Below, piece after piece: positions 1-7,771 of a stretch of 64,000 nucleotides of DNA. Where the stretch lies: the NCBI RefSeq assembly GCF_000411975.1, contig NZ_ASXG01000073.1, forward strand, positions 50,356 through 114,355, written 5' to 3'. The position numbers were made by a program, and so were the translations under genes. The notes under the pieces were generated by a model. It was given only the letters and a program-made list of their open reading frames with translations, was not told where the DNA came from and did no database searches. Origin of the DNA: Amycolatopsis orientalis DSM 43388. GTDB taxonomy: Bacteria; Actinomycetota; Actinomycetes; Mycobacteriales; Pseudonocardiaceae. Each line of letters begins with the position of its first letter. Position 1 is the first letter of the stretch.

Positions 1-396
1 CGCCTCGCCGGGTCCCCGACCGAAGCGCACCTGCCGGTCGCCGCGCTGCGCACCGGACTGGCCCGGTCCGAGAAGCTGGCGGCCAGCGGCCCGATCGCGT
101 TGGTGCACGGCGACCTGCACCCGGGCAACGTCCTCGACGCCGGACCGGAACGCGGCGCGGTCGCGATCGACCCCCGGCCGTGCGTCGGAGACCCGGCCTT
201 CGACGCGGTCGACTGGGCAGTCCTGCCGATGGCCGCCGGCGCCGCCGTGGACGACGGCATCGCCAAACTGCCGCACCTCGACGGCGACCGGGTGCACGCC
301 TGGTGCGTCGCGCTCGCGCCACTGGTCGCGATGGGCCCGCTCCGCCGCGGCGGCCCGACTCCGTTCACCGACGCGGTGCTGCGGATGGCCAGCTGA
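1..396 (+). CDS. aminoglycoside/hydroxyurea-type phosphotransferase, 3' part
   Basis: The reading frame is open from the first base, so the N-terminal part lies outside the window. The visible 131 residues hold the catalytic loop HGDLHPGNVL, in which the Asp is the catalytic base and the Asn binds metal, followed by AIDPRPCVGDPAFDAVDW with the metal-binding Asp of antibiotic kinases. This pattern fits the APH(6)/streptomycin-6-kinase-like family, which phosphorylates small hydroxylated antibiotics with ATP. The substrate cannot be told from the sequence. The next gene, DUF3097, follows about 145 bases later on the same strand and looks independent. Confidence 0.8.
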   Translation, partial: RLAGSPTEAHLPVAALRTGLARSEKLAASGPIALVHGDLHPGNVLDAGPERGAVAIDPRPCVGDPAFDAVDWAVLPMAAGAAVDDGIAKLPHLDGDRVHAWCVALAPLVAMGPLRRGGPTPFTDAVLRMAS

Positions 397-540
397 ACCA
401 GTCCGCGGTCAGGACCGGCCGTCGAGGACCCCAACGCCGCCAGCACGCGCCCCGGCAGGCGAGCCAGCCGTCCACGCGGATCCGCCCGTCCCGGCGTGGC
501 GGCGGGACTGCCCGCCGCCACGCCGATAACGTGCCCGACC

Positions 541-1347
541 GTGCGCTATCACGACGTGCTCTCCGGCCCCCGCAAGCGGAAGATCCCAGAGGTCCCCGCC
601 GAGCCCGGGCTCGTGGTCGAGGACCCGGCCAGCGGCTACTGCGGCGCGGTGGTGAAGATCGAACGCGAACTCGTCGTGCTCGAGGACGCCAAGGGCCGCC
701 ACCGGGTGTTCCCGCTCGCGCCCGCCGCGTTCCTGCTGGAAGGCAAGCCGGTCACGCTCGTGCCGGTCAAGAACGCCGCCGCCCCCGCGAGGCAGGTCTC
801 GGCGTCCGGCTCGGTGCGCGTGCACGGGCTGCAGGCCCGGGTCGCGCGCGACTCCCGGATCTGGGTCGAGGGCAAGCACGACGCCGAACTGGTCGAACGC
901 GTCTGGGGACACGACCTGCGCGTGGAGGGCGTCGTCGTGGAACCGCTCGACGGCGTCGACGTGCTGGCCGACCGGATCGCCGAGTTCGGAACCGGACCCG
1001 GCCGCCGCCTCGGCGTGCTCGTCGACCACCTCGTCGAAGGCAGCAAGGAATCCCGCCTGGTCGGGCAGATCCGCGACGAGCACGTGCTGGTCACCGGCCA
1101 CCCGTACGTCGACGTCTGGCAGGCGGTGAAACCGGCGTCGGTCGGCATCCGCGCCTGGCCGGAGATCCCGCGCGGCGTCGAGTGGAAGACCGGCATCTGC
1201 GACGCGCTCGGCTGGGGCGAACCGTACGAGGGGTGGCAGCGCGTGCTCGCCGGGGTGCGCAGCTTCCGCGATCTCGAAACGCCGCTGATCGGCGCGGTCG
1301 AACGGCTCATCGACTTCGTGACGGAACCGGGTGACGACGCTCCGTAG
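541..1347 (+). CDS. DUF3097 family protein
   Basis: This is an actinobacterial conserved protein of about 268 residues. The segment IWVEGKHDAELVERVWG resembles a Toprim-like acidic site, and the family signatures LVDHLVEGSKESR, HPYVDVWQAVKP and a tail ending in IDFV are all present. The function is unknown; the Toprim-like segment suggests nucleic-acid metabolism, which is inference only. I chose the GTG at 541 because it gives the typical N-terminus (MRYHDVLSG). An in-frame GTG at 496 would add 15 residues that do not look conserved. No strong Shine-Dalgarno precedes either start. Confidence 0.85.
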   Translation: MRYHDVLSGPRKRKIPEVPAEPGLVVEDPASGYCGAVVKIERELVVLEDAKGRHRVFPLAPAAFLLEGKPVTLVPVKNAAAPARQVSASGSVRVHGLQARVARDSRIWVEGKHDAELVERVWGHDLRVEGVVVEPLDGVDVLADRIAEFGTGPGRRLGVLVDHLVEGSKESRLVGQIRDEHVLVTGHPYVDVWQAVKPASVGIRAWPEIPRGVEWKTGICDALGWGEPYEGWQRVLAGVRSFRDLETPLIGAVERLIDFVTEPGDDAP

Positions 1348-1439
1348 TGCCCGTTTTGCCGGAAAAATCCAAGGTCACGCGTCGGTCACGTCGAGTAGTT
1401 TGCCCGGTGCGAACCACCGCGATCTGAGAGCATGAGGGC

Positions 1440-1874
1440 ATGGCAGCGGCTCTGATCTGGCTGATCGTCGGCATCGTCCTGATGATCGCGGAGGTGATCT
1501 CCGGGGACTTCGTGCTGATCATGCTCGGGATCGGCGCGCTGCTCGGAGCCGGCTCGGAAGCGCTGACCGGCAACATCTATCTCGACGTCGCGGTGTTCGC
1601 GGTCAGCTCGGTCGGGCTGCTCGCCCTGGCCCGCCCGGCGCTCAAACGCCGCTTCCTGGCCGGATCGGGCGTCCCCACCGGCGTCGACGCGCTGGTCGGA
1701 GCCCGGGCCGTCGTGGTGTCCACTGTGGACTACGATGCCGGCCAGGTCAAAATCGGCGGCGAGGTGTGGTCGGCGCGCGCCGTGCACGAATCCCAGCCGC
1801 CGATCGCCCCGGGCACCAGCGTCACGGTCGTCGAGATCTCCGGCGCCACGGCCGTGGTGGACATCGTCTCGTGA
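1440..1874 (+). CDS. NfeD family membrane protein
   Basis: This 144-residue protein has two N-terminal hydrophobic segments (about residues 4-24 and 28-70, split by short polar turns) followed by a soluble beta-rich NfeD/OB-type domain (about 85-144) with the typical GARAVVVS and GTSVTVVEI strands. Short NfeD proteins partner SPFH/stomatin proteins in membrane microdomains, and here an SPFH gene starts 44 bases downstream on the same strand, so the pair is very likely one operon. The start is ATG at 1440. The length is normal for the short, protease-less NfeD class. Confidence 0.9.
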   Translation: MAAALIWLIVGIVLMIAEVISGDFVLIMLGIGALLGAGSEALTGNIYLDVAVFAVSSVGLLALARPALKRRFLAGSGVPTGVDALVGARAVVVSTVDYDAGQVKIGGEVWSARAVHESQPPIAPGTSVTVVEISGATAVVDIVS

Positions 1875-1918
1875 GGCGCCGTCCGAGGAAAAACGGTACT
1901 AGGTAAGGGGAAACGCTC

Positions 1919-3334
1919 TTGTCGACAATAGCGATCGTCGTGGTCGCGCTGCTGGCTCTGTTCGTCATCATCACCGTGGTCAAGGCGATCATGGTGGTGC
2001 CACAGGCCCAGTCGGCGGTGATCGAGCGGCTCGGCCGGTTCCGCACGGTCGCTTCGCCCGGCCTGACCTTCCTCGTCCCGTTCCTGGACAAGGTGCGCGC
2101 GCGGATCGACCTGCGCGAGCAGGTCGTCTCGTTCCCGCCGCAGCCGGTGATCACCGAGGACAACCTGACGGTGAACATCGACACCGTCGTGTACTTCCAG
2201 GTCACCGACTCGCGCGCCGCGGTGTACGAGATCTCCAACTACATCATCGGCGTCGAGCAGCTCACCACCACCACGCTCCGCAACGTGGTCGGCGGCATGA
2301 GCCTGGAAGAGACGCTGACCTCCCGCGACGCCATCAACAGCCAGCTGCGCGGCGTGCTCGACGAGGCCACCGGCCGGTGGGGCATCCGCGTCGCCCGCGT
2401 CGAGCTGAAGGCGATCGAGCCGCCGCCCTCCATTCAGGACTCGATGGAGAAGCAGATGCGCGCCGACCGGGAGAAGCGCGCGATGATCCTCACCGCGGAA
2501 GGCCAGCGGGAATCGTCGATCAAGACGGCCGAAGGCCAGAAGCAGAGCCAGATCCTGGCCGCGGAAGGCCAGAAGCAGGCCGCGATCCTCGCCGCCGAGG
2601 CGGAACGGCAGTCGCGGATCCTGCGCGCACAGGGTGAACGGGCCGCCCGCTACCTGCAGGCGCAGGGCCAGGCGAAGGCGATCGAGAAGGTGTTCGCGGC
2701 GATCAAGGCCGGCCGCCCGACGCCGGAAGTCCTCGCCTACCAGTACCTGCAGACCCTGCCGCAGATGGCGCAGGGCGACGCGAACAAGGTCTGGATGATC
2801 CCGAGCGACTACGGCAAGGCCCTCGAAGGCTTCGCCCGCGCGCTCGGCGCTCCCGGCGACGACGGCGTGTTCCGGTACGAGCCGCCGAAGGACGACACCC
2901 CGGCCAAGCCCGACCTCGAGGACGAAGAGGTCGCCAGCTGGTTCGACACCAGCAGCGACCCGAAGGTCGCCGAAGCGGTGGCCGCGGCGGAAGCCGTGGC
3001 GCGCAAGGAGGTCGAGGGACCGCTCGGAGCTTCGACCGGCGAGTCCCGCCGGGCGATCGGCGGGGCGACGGCGAAACCGGAGACCCCCGAGCCGGTGCGG
3101 GAAGAAGAGCCGCCCGCGCCGCCGGAACGGCCGCAGCCCAGCACGCCGCCGCCTGCCCAGCAGCAGTCGTTGCCGCAGCCGCAGCCCCCGGCCGGGCCGC
3201 CGCAGGGCGGGCCGTACCAGGGACCGCCGCCGCAGCAGTTCGGCGGCCCGCAGGGACCCGGACCGGGAAGCGGTCCGTTCCCGCAGCAGGGCCCGTTCGG
3301 CGGACCGCAGGGCGGACCTCCGCCGCAGCGCTGA
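1919..3334 (+). CDS. SPFH/Band 7 (stomatin-like) protein with Pro/Gln-rich tail
   Basis: This protein is a membrane-anchored scaffold. Residues 1-25 form one N-terminal transmembrane helix, about 25-190 the SPFH/PHB domain (QSAVIERLGRFR; VNIDTVVYFQVTD), about 190-270 an Ala/Glu/Gln-rich coiled coil with repeated AEGQ heptad-like units, and about 380-471 a low-complexity tail rich in Pro, Gln and Gly. The family resembles QmcA/stomatin and organises protein complexes in the membrane, normally with NfeD, which is encoded just upstream. The start is TTG at 1919, supported by an AGGTAAGGGG ribosome-binding region. The long disordered tail is longer than in E. coli QmcA but common in actinomycetes. 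Confidence 0.92.
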   Translation: MSTIAIVVVALLALFVIITVVKAIMVVPQAQSAVIERLGRFRTVASPGLTFLVPFLDKVRARIDLREQVVSFPPQPVITEDNLTVNIDTVVYFQVTDSRAAVYEISNYIIGVEQLTTTTLRNVVGGMSLEETLTSRDAINSQLRGVLDEATGRWGIRVARVELKAIEPPPSIQDSMEKQMRADREKRAMILTAEGQRESSIKTAEGQKQSQILAAEGQKQAAILAAEAERQSRILRAQGERAARYLQAQGQAKAIEKVFAAIKAGRPTPEVLAYQYLQTLPQMAQGDANKVWMIPSDYGKALEGFARALGAPGDDGVFRYEPPKDDTPAKPDLEDEEVASWFDTSSDPKVAEAVAAAEAVARKEVEGPLGASTGESRRAIGGATAKPETPEPVREEEPPAPPERPQPSTPPPAQQQSLPQPQPPAGPPQGGPYQGPPPQQFGGPQGPGPGSGPFPQQGPFGGPQGGPPPQR

Positions 3335-3347
3335 TCGCTTCACACCA

Positions 3348-3388
3348 CGGGGCTGCTACGCCGGTTTTCGGCGTAGCAGCCCCGTTTT
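3348..3388. terminator. bidirectional hairpin terminator
   Basis: A 14-bp perfect stem (arms 3349-3362 and 3370-3383) encloses a 7-base loop and is followed by GTTTT. It lies between the converging SPFH gene (ends 3334) and MFS gene (ends 3396), so it probably stops both. Confidence 0.9.
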
Positions 3389-3395
3389 CGTGCGG

Positions 3396-4739
3396 TCAGC
3401 GGGCGTACACGCCGACGTCGTCGATGTTGGCCTTCGAACGGTCAGGCAGCGCGAGCACGCACAGCACGGTCACCACGACCGAAGCGACGATGTAGATCGA
3501 GATCGAATACGGCGTGCCGGTGGTGTGCAGCAACCAGGTCGCCAGCAGGGGAGCGGGACCGCCGGCGAAGACCGACGCCAGCTGGTAGCCCAAGCCCGCG
3601 CCGCCGTAGCGCAGATGCGTCGGGAAACTCTCGCCGATCAGCGCCGCCTGCGGGCCGTACTGCATCGAGTGCGCGACGAGCGAGACGATGATCGCCAGGA
3701 AGATCATCGCGTGGCCGCTGTGGGTCAGCACGGTGAAGTACGGGAACGCGAGCACCCCGGTCAGCACCGCGCCGGTCAGATACACCTGCTTGCGCCCGAT
3801 GCGGTCGGAGAACTGGGAGAACAGCGGGATCAGCAGCAGTTCCGCAGCGGCGCCGACCAGAACCGCGTTGAGCACGAACGTTTTGCTGAACCCCGGCCGC
3901 TGCACGACGTACACGAGGACGTAGCTGGTGAACAGGTAGAACGGCATTTGCTCGCTGAAGCGCAACCCGGCCGACAGCAGGATTTCCCGCCAGTGGCGCC
4001 GCACGACGTCCTTCACCGGCGCCTTCGAGGTTCGCTTGGCCGCGACCGCCGCGGCGAACATCGGCGTTTCCAGGATCCGCAGCCGGATCACCAGACCGAT
4101 CGCCACGAGAACCAGGCTCAGCAGGAACGGGATCCGCCAGCCCCACGAGGAGAACGCGTCCGGCGACAGCGTCGCGGACAGCAGCGTCATCCCGCCGGTG
4201 CCGAGCACGAGCCCGACCGGTACGCCGACCTGCGCGAAACTCGCCAGCAGCCCGCGCCGTCGCTGGTCGCCCCATTCCATCGCGAGCAGCACCGATCCGC
4301 TCCACTCGCCGCCGATCGCGATGCCCTGCACCAAGCGCAGCAGCACTAGGATCAGCGGGGCGGCGATGCCGATTGTCGCCGCCCCGGGCAGCAGGCCGAC
4401 GACCGCCGAGGACAGGCCCATCAGCAGCAGCGTCACGATGAGCGTCGCCTTGCGGCCGAGACGGTCGCCCCAATGACCGAAGATCGCCGCGCCGATCGGG
4501 CGGGCCGCGAAGCCGACCGCGTAGGTGGCGAACGACTGCATAACCCCGGCGTAGGAGGACGAGGCGGGGAAGAACAGATGGGGAAAGACCAGCGCCGCGG
4601 CGGTGTTGTAAAGGAAGAAGTCGTACCACTCGATGGTGGTTCCGATCGAACCGGCCAGAGCCGCCCGGCGTACCTGCACCCGGCGGTCGCCGGAGGACGC
4701 CTGAACTGACTGGGTGACTTCGTTGTCGCCTAGAGTCAT
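3396..4739 (-). CDS. MFS transporter, metabolite:H+ symporter (MHS) type
   Basis: This 447-residue protein has about twelve hydrophobic segments. The N-terminal signature GSIGTTIEWYDFFLYN and the loop motif GHWGDRLGRKATL place it in the MHS (ShiA/ProP/KgtP) branch of MFS, whose members import organic acids, betaines or shikimate with protons at the cytoplasmic membrane. A second RIGRKQV loop after helix 8 is also present. The substrate cannot be predicted. It is transcribed divergently from a TetR regulator (start 4906), and a palindrome at 4760-4786 lies in the shared intergene, so substrate-induced derepression is likely. Confidence 0.9.
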   Translation of the reverse strand: MTLGDNEVTQSVQASSGDRRVQVRRAALAGSIGTTIEWYDFFLYNTAAALVFPHLFFPASSSYAGVMQSFATYAVGFAARPIGAAIFGHWGDRLGRKATLIVTLLLMGLSSAVVGLLPGAATIGIAAPLILVLLRLVQGIAIGGEWSGSVLLAMEWGDQRRRGLLASFAQVGVPVGLVLGTGGMTLLSATLSPDAFSSWGWRIPFLLSLVLVAIGLVIRLRILETPMFAAAVAAKRTSKAPVKDVVRRHWREILLSAGLRFSEQMPFYLFTSYVLVYVVQRPGFSKTFVLNAVLVGAAAELLLIPLFSQFSDRIGRKQVYLTGAVLTGVLAFPYFTVLTHSGHAMIFLAIIVSLVAHSMQYGPQAALIGESFPTHLRYGGAGLGYQLASVFAGGPAPLLATWLLHTTGTPYSISIYIVASVVVTVLCVLALPDRSKANIDDVGVYAR

Positions 4740-4759
4740 GGTCGTGCACCTCTCGTGAC

Positions 4760-4786
4760 GGTCGTCACACTACAGTGTGAACGACC
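4760..4786. promoter_or_regulatory. palindromic operator between MHS transporter and TetR
   Basis: The core CACACT-AC-AGTGTG (4766-4779) is a perfect inverted repeat. It is flanked by GGTCGT on the left and ACGACC on the right, so the palindrome extends to 27 bases with one indel. Its place between two divergent genes fits the binding site of the TetR protein encoded at 4906. This assignment is inference from position and symmetry. Confidence 0.75.
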
Positions 4787-4905
4787 AGCACAAGTTTGAC
4801 GATTCCGGACGCTTGCTCCGGACGGGTTGTTTCCGACCTTCCGCCGCACCGCACGGACCTGGATCGGGCGCCGCGCGGCCAGGACGCGCGACTACCATCG
4901 CAACG

Positions 4906-5475
4906 GTGACGGAGGACAAACCGCTGCGCGCCGACGCGCGGCGAAACCGCGCGAAAGTGCTCGAAGCCGCCGAGACGGTCTTCGCGGCGAAGGGCACCGG
5001 CGCGCCGACCGAGGAGGTCGCGCGCGAGGCCGGTGTGGGCATCGGCACGGTATTCCGGCACTTCCCCACGAAAGAAGCGCTCCTGGAGGCCGTCCTTTAC
5101 GCGCGCCTGCACCGGTTCGTCGACGAGGCGGACGCTGTCGTCGCGCAGAACGCCGAAGACGCCGGAGCCGCCTTCTTCACCTTCCTCACCAGCTGGATCG
5201 AGATGTCCAGCGCCAAGAACGCCTACTTCGAAGCGCTCACCGCGGCCGGCGTGTGCGTCCCCAGCACGGGTTCGGTGATCGGGGAGCGGCTCCGCGAATC
5301 CCTCGGCGTGCTGCTGCGCCGCGCCCAGGACAGCGGCGCGGTGCGGCGCGACCTCACCACGACCGAGCTGATCCCGGTGATCATCGGCACCGCGAAAGCG
5401 GCCGAGCACGTCGGATCCGACCGGGAGCTGCGCGATCGCACGATCGCGATCCTGTTCGACGGCCTCCGCGCCTGA
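4906..5475 (+). CDS. TetR family transcriptional regulator
   Basis: This 189-residue protein has an N-terminal HTH (about residues 10-56: VLEAAETVFAAKG, then IGTVFRHFPTKEALLEAV) and a C-terminal SbtR-like ligand domain. I chose the GTG at 4906 because it yields the usual short charged leader (MTEDKPLRADARRNR) and leaves the palindromic operator at 4760-4786 untranslated. The open frame extends upstream to 4777 but would overlap that operator. It is expected to repress the divergent MHS transporter and itself. Confidence 0.9.
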   Translation: MTEDKPLRADARRNRAKVLEAAETVFAAKGTGAPTEEVAREAGVGIGTVFRHFPTKEALLEAVLYARLHRFVDEADAVVAQNAEDAGAAFFTFLTSWIEMSSAKNAYFEALTAAGVCVPSTGSVIGERLRESLGVLLRRAQDSGAVRRDLTTTELIPVIIGTAKAAEHVGSDRELRDRTIAILFDGLRA

Positions 5476-5504
5476 GCCGGCGCCGCCGGGCCTAAACTGA
5501 AGCA

Positions 5505-6284
5505 ATGACCAACCGCTTAGTCTGTATTGGCGATTCGTTCACCGAAGGCGTCGGGGACGACGATCCGTCCGCGCGCAACGGGGTGCGCGGGTGGGCCGAC
5601 CGGGTCGCCGAGGTGCTGGCCGCGGGGGAGCCGGGGTTCCGGTACGCCAATCTGGCGGTGCGCGGCAAGCTGCTGCCGCAGGTGCTGAACGAACAGGTCG
5701 AACCGGCGCTGGCGATGAAACCGGATCTGGTCACGGTCTACGCGGGTGGCAACGACCTCATGCGGCCGCGGGTCGACATCGACGGCCTCGCCGACTCCTA
5801 CGAGCGCGCGGTGGCCCGGTTCCGCGCGGCCGGGGCGCAGGTGCTGCTGTTCACCGGCGTCGACGGGGTGGAGGACGCGCTGTTCCGGCAGATCCGCGGC
5901 CGGGTCGCGATCTACAACGAGCACGTGCGCGGAATCGCGGCCCGGCACGAGACGCTGCTGGTGGACATGTGGTCGATGCGTCAGCTGCGCGACCGGCGCA
6001 TGTGGTCCGCGGACCGGCTGCACCTCAATGCCGCCGGGCACACCGAAATCGCCATCGCCGTCCTCGACGTGCTGGGCGTGCAGCACGGCGTGGCGCACGC
6101 CGCGCTGGGTCCGCGCCCTCGCATGTCCGCGCGGGAACAGCGCGCCGCGAATCTCCGCTGGGGCCGGGAACACGCTCTGCCGTGGATCGGCCGCCGCCTG
6201 CGCGGCGAATCGTCCGGCGACACGATCGCGCCGAAGTACCCCGAGCTGCATTCGTTCGGGGAAGCCGCGCACGCGATCGAGTGA
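5505..6284 (+). CDS. SGNH/GDSL hydrolase
   Basis: This 259-residue cytosolic-looking esterase/lipase of the SGNH superfamily shows block I CIGDSFTEG (nucleophile Ser), block III YAGGNDL (oxyanion Asn) and block V SADRLHLNAAGH, which carries the catalytic Asp and His. There is no signal peptide, so an intracellular ester or acetyl hydrolase is likely; the substrate is unknown. The start is ATG at 5505. It converges with the CGNR gene, whose stop lies four bases beyond its own stop. Confidence 0.9.
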   Translation: MTNRLVCIGDSFTEGVGDDDPSARNGVRGWADRVAEVLAAGEPGFRYANLAVRGKLLPQVLNEQVEPALAMKPDLVTVYAGGNDLMRPRVDIDGLADSYERAVARFRAAGAQVLLFTGVDGVEDALFRQIRGRVAIYNEHVRGIAARHETLLVDMWSMRQLRDRRMWSADRLHLNAAGHTEIAIAVLDVLGVQHGVAHAALGPRPRMSAREQRAANLRWGREHALPWIGRRLRGESSGDTIAPKYPELHSFGEAAHAIE

Positions 6285-6288
6285 CCGG

Positions 6289-6816
6289 CTAGCCCGCGAG
6301 CTGCCGCGCGCGATGGTCGGCGACGTTGACCCGCGTGCCGCAGCGGGTGGAGCAGAACCGCCGCCGTCCGTTGCGCGACGTGTCCACGAACGCGACGCCG
6401 CACCCTTCGCGCGCACAGACGCCGAGGCGGTGCGGCTCCTCGCACACCAGATGCGCGAGCCCGCCCGCGGTGTAGGCGTAGAACCGCTCGACGACGCCCG
6501 CGCCTTCGCTGGAGTAATGCAGATGCGGCGCTTTCCCGTCGTGGCTGGCGATGTTCGGCCGGCACGCGGCGACGGCCAGCAGCTCGTTCAGGAGAGCGAT
6601 CCGTTCGGCGGTCGTCTCCGCGACGAACACCTCGTGCAGCCGCCGCCCCCAGGCGAGAACCCGCGCCGCCTCGTCCGCGGTGATGCGCGGCAGCACCATG
6701 TCCCGGGCCTGCCCCGCGGCCCGCACCTCGGCGGCCGTGACGCCGTCGCGCTGGGAGAGACTCGCCAGGTCGGCGGCTACTTGCGCGCCCGCGCCGCCGT
6801 AAGGGTTGAAGTGCAC
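6289..6816 (-). CDS. CGNR zinc-finger (ABATE domain) regulator
   Basis: This 175-residue protein starts with GTG (MHFNPYGG). The N-terminal ABATE-like helical domain spans about residues 1-120. The C-terminal zinc finger is CAREGCGVAFVD, then FCSTRCGTRVNVADHR, a four-Cys CGNR finger in which CGNR itself reads CGTR. Such proteins are treated as putative transcriptional regulators. The upstream region, including the first seven codons, is duplicated at 8281-8319 beyond the tRNA array. A TAATGG-like -10 sits only about 6 bases before the GTG, which suggests leaderless translation. Confidence 0.85.
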   Translation of the reverse strand: MHFNPYGGAGAQVAADLASLSQRDGVTAAEVRAAGQARDMVLPRITADEAARVLAWGRRLHEVFVAETTAERIALLNELLAVAACRPNIASHDGKAPHLHYSSEGAGVVERFYAYTAGGLAHLVCEEPHRLGVCAREGCGVAFVDTSRNGRRRFCSTRCGTRVNVADHRARQLAG

Positions 6817-6835
6817 TCGCCCATTACAGCACGAT
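6797..6835. repeat. direct repeat, copy 1: CGNR promoter plus first codons
   Basis: These 39 bases recur at 8281-8319 with five mismatches and bracket the tRNA array. The copy includes the first codons of the CGNR gene (reverse strand, start 6816) and its upstream sequence. Inside it, GTAAGGG and CCCATTAC form an imperfect palindrome (6799-6827), so the unit may also be an operator or a bidirectional promoter. Confidence 0.8.
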
Positions 6836-6944
6836 CCGGCTTCCCGGGAAAGGCCGCCCGGAAATACTCTCCTGGAAAATAAGATTGACGCGCCGCTTCT
6901 TCGTGGGTGAAGATGATTCCACCACAGCGGATGAAGGAGCGGTC

Positions 6945-7073
6945 ATGACGACCATGCGGAAGCGGGAGATGCGAGGCCGCTATCCGGCCGCGTTCCGCGC
7001 TGTGCAGTGTTCGCCGCTTCGCCAGTGCACACCGGCCACAACGGCGGGATCCTGGGCGGTGTCCGCTCCCTGA
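6945..7073 (+). CDS. possible small protein or leader peptide of 42 residues
   Basis: The ATG at 6945 is preceded by GAAGGAGCGGTC, a good ribosome-binding site, and opens a 42-codon frame (MTTMRKREMRGRYP...). It has no recognisable domain. A strong hairpin terminator follows at 7106-7142, so the unit looks like a short self-contained transcript just before the tRNA array. It could be a small protein, or the ribosome-binding site could be chance inside a noncoding RNA. I do not recognise the family. Confidence 0.4.
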   Translation: MTTMRKREMRGRYPAAFRAVQCSPLRQCTPATTAGSWAVSAP

Positions 7074-7105
7074 CCTGACGCAGCAGTCGCTGCGCGCACC
7101 GGGGA

Positions 7106-7142
7106 GCCGCCCGTCGGGAAACCGATCCGGGCGGCTTCTTTC
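7106..7142 (+). terminator. hairpin terminator with GAAA tetraloop
   Basis: GCCGCCCG (7106-7113) pairs with CGGGCGGC (7128-7135). Inside, TCGG pairs with CCGA around a GAAA tetraloop, and the hairpin is followed by TTCTTTC. It ends the short transcription unit that precedes the tRNA array. Confidence 0.8.
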
Positions 7143-7232
7143 GTCCGGGCTTCCGAATTCCATTGATTCCCGCCGCGGTTGTTTTTCGCGCCGGTATTTT
7201 CCTGCTGCCCATTTCCCGATGGGCGCGGTTCT

Positions 7233-7262
7233 TTGACAACTGCACAGCGGAGCAAGACATTT
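7233..7262 (+). promoter_or_regulatory. candidate promoter upstream of the tRNA array
   Basis: TTGACA (7233-7238) is a perfect -35 hexamer. The sequence 17 bases further (GACATT) is only a weak -10. It lies about 105 bases before the first tRNA, so it is the best visible candidate to drive the array. The weak -10 keeps the call tentative. Confidence 0.4.
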
Positions 7263-7342
7263 CCGAAATGCTCGTCCCCGTCGCCTCACCCGCGGCCAGG
7301 ACGAGCACCGGGTCCGGCAGGCGCGAGCCGCCGGACCCGCAT

Positions 7343-7427
7343 GGTGAAGACGGGGCGGCGGCAGCCCCACCCGGCCGTAACCCGGGCGCCCGCGAGGGCA
7401 TTGAGGGTTCGACTCCCTCCTTCACCA
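7343..7427 (+). tRNA. tRNA-Tyr (GTA), class II, with C33
   Basis: All stems are intact: acceptor GGTGAAG/CTTCACC, D stem GGGG/CCCC, anticodon stem CCCGG/CCGGG, a long variable arm GCCC-GCGA-GGGC and T arm GAGGG-TTCGACT-CCCTC. The loop CCGTAAC gives anticodon GTA, and the class II variable arm agrees with Tyr. Position 33, almost always U, is C here. No 3' CCA is encoded. Confidence 0.85.
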
Positions 7428-7452
7428 CTGCGCCCGCGGACGGGCGCGCCAT

Positions 7453-7525
7453 GCGGTCGTGGTGAACTCGGCGGACACGTCGGTCTTCCAAACCGAAGAA
7501 GAGGGTTCGATGCCCTCCGGCCGTT
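7453..7525 (+). tRNA. tRNA-Gly (TCC)
   Basis: The acceptor GCGGTCG/CGGCCGT pairs with two wobbles. The D stem has 3 bp (GTG/CAC), the anticodon stem is TCGGT/ACCGA with loop CTTCCAA (anticodon TCC), and the T arm is GAGGG-TTCGATG-CCCTC. The discriminator is T, unusual for Gly. CCA is not encoded. Confidence 0.85.
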
Positions 7526-7560
7526 CGCGGTCCGGCGCCCGTTCGCGGCTTCGGACGCAC

Positions 7561-7634
7561 ACCCCGGTAGCTCAGCGGGACAGAGCGCCGCACTACGAAT
7601 GCGGAAGTCCCAGGTTCGAATCCTGGTCGGGGTA
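7561..7634 (+). tRNA. tRNA-Arg (ACG)
   Basis: This is a fully canonical cloverleaf: acceptor ACCCCGG/TCGGGGT, D stem GCTC/GAGC, anticodon stem CCGCA/TGCGG with loop CTACGAA (anticodon ACG, expected to be inosine-modified) and T arm CCAGG-TTCGAAT-CCTGG, discriminator A. A hairpin followed by TTTT starts four bases downstream. Confidence 0.95.
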
Positions 7635-7637
7635 CGG

Positions 7638-7666
7638 GCCCGGCGCCGAGGGGGCGCCGGGCTTTT
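7638..7666 (+). terminator. hairpin plus T-run inside the tRNA array
   Basis: GCCCGGCGCC (7638-7647) pairs perfectly with GGCGCCGGGC (7653-7662) around GAGGG and is followed by TTTT. This splits the array into at least two transcription units or attenuates read-through. Confidence 0.8.
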
Positions 7667-7669
7667 CCC

Positions 7670-7697
7670 GCGCACGACGCGGACTGCCGTCGTGCGC
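7670..7697. repeat. 10-bp inverted repeat between tRNAs
   Basis: GCGCACGACG (7670-7679) pairs perfectly with CGTCGTGCGC (7688-7697) around an 8-base loop. There is no T-run. It lies just after the terminator-like hairpin and could be a processing element or a second stop signal. Confidence 0.6.
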
Positions 7698-7701
7698 CGC
7701 C

Positions 7702-7755
7702 GGTGCCCCGCCTGGTTCGGGACAGGAGACACCGCGTTCGACCCGCGGGCATCCG
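7702..7755 (+). tRNA. tRNA-Pro (CGG)-like gene lacking a D arm (probable pseudo-tRNA)
   Basis: An anticodon arm CCTGG-TTCGGGA-CAGG (anticodon CGG, one stem base lost) and a good T arm CCGCG-TTCGACC-CGCGG are present. The flanks GGTGCC and GGCATCC can pair with one bulge. Nothing between acceptor and anticodon stem can form a D arm, and the whole element is only about 54 bases. It is either a decayed tRNA or a truly armless one; decay is more likely. Confidence 0.4.
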
Positions 7756-7771
7756 ACGCTCCTCGCGCGTT

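Noticed and set aside
1730..3343. 537-codon reverse frame opposite the SPFH gene
   Set aside because: Arg/Leu-rich translation with no domain, lying exactly antisense to a well-supported gene.
7233..7262. A confident sigma-70 promoter for the tRNA array
   Set aside because: The -35 is perfect but no good -10 lies at the right distance, so it is listed only as a candidate.
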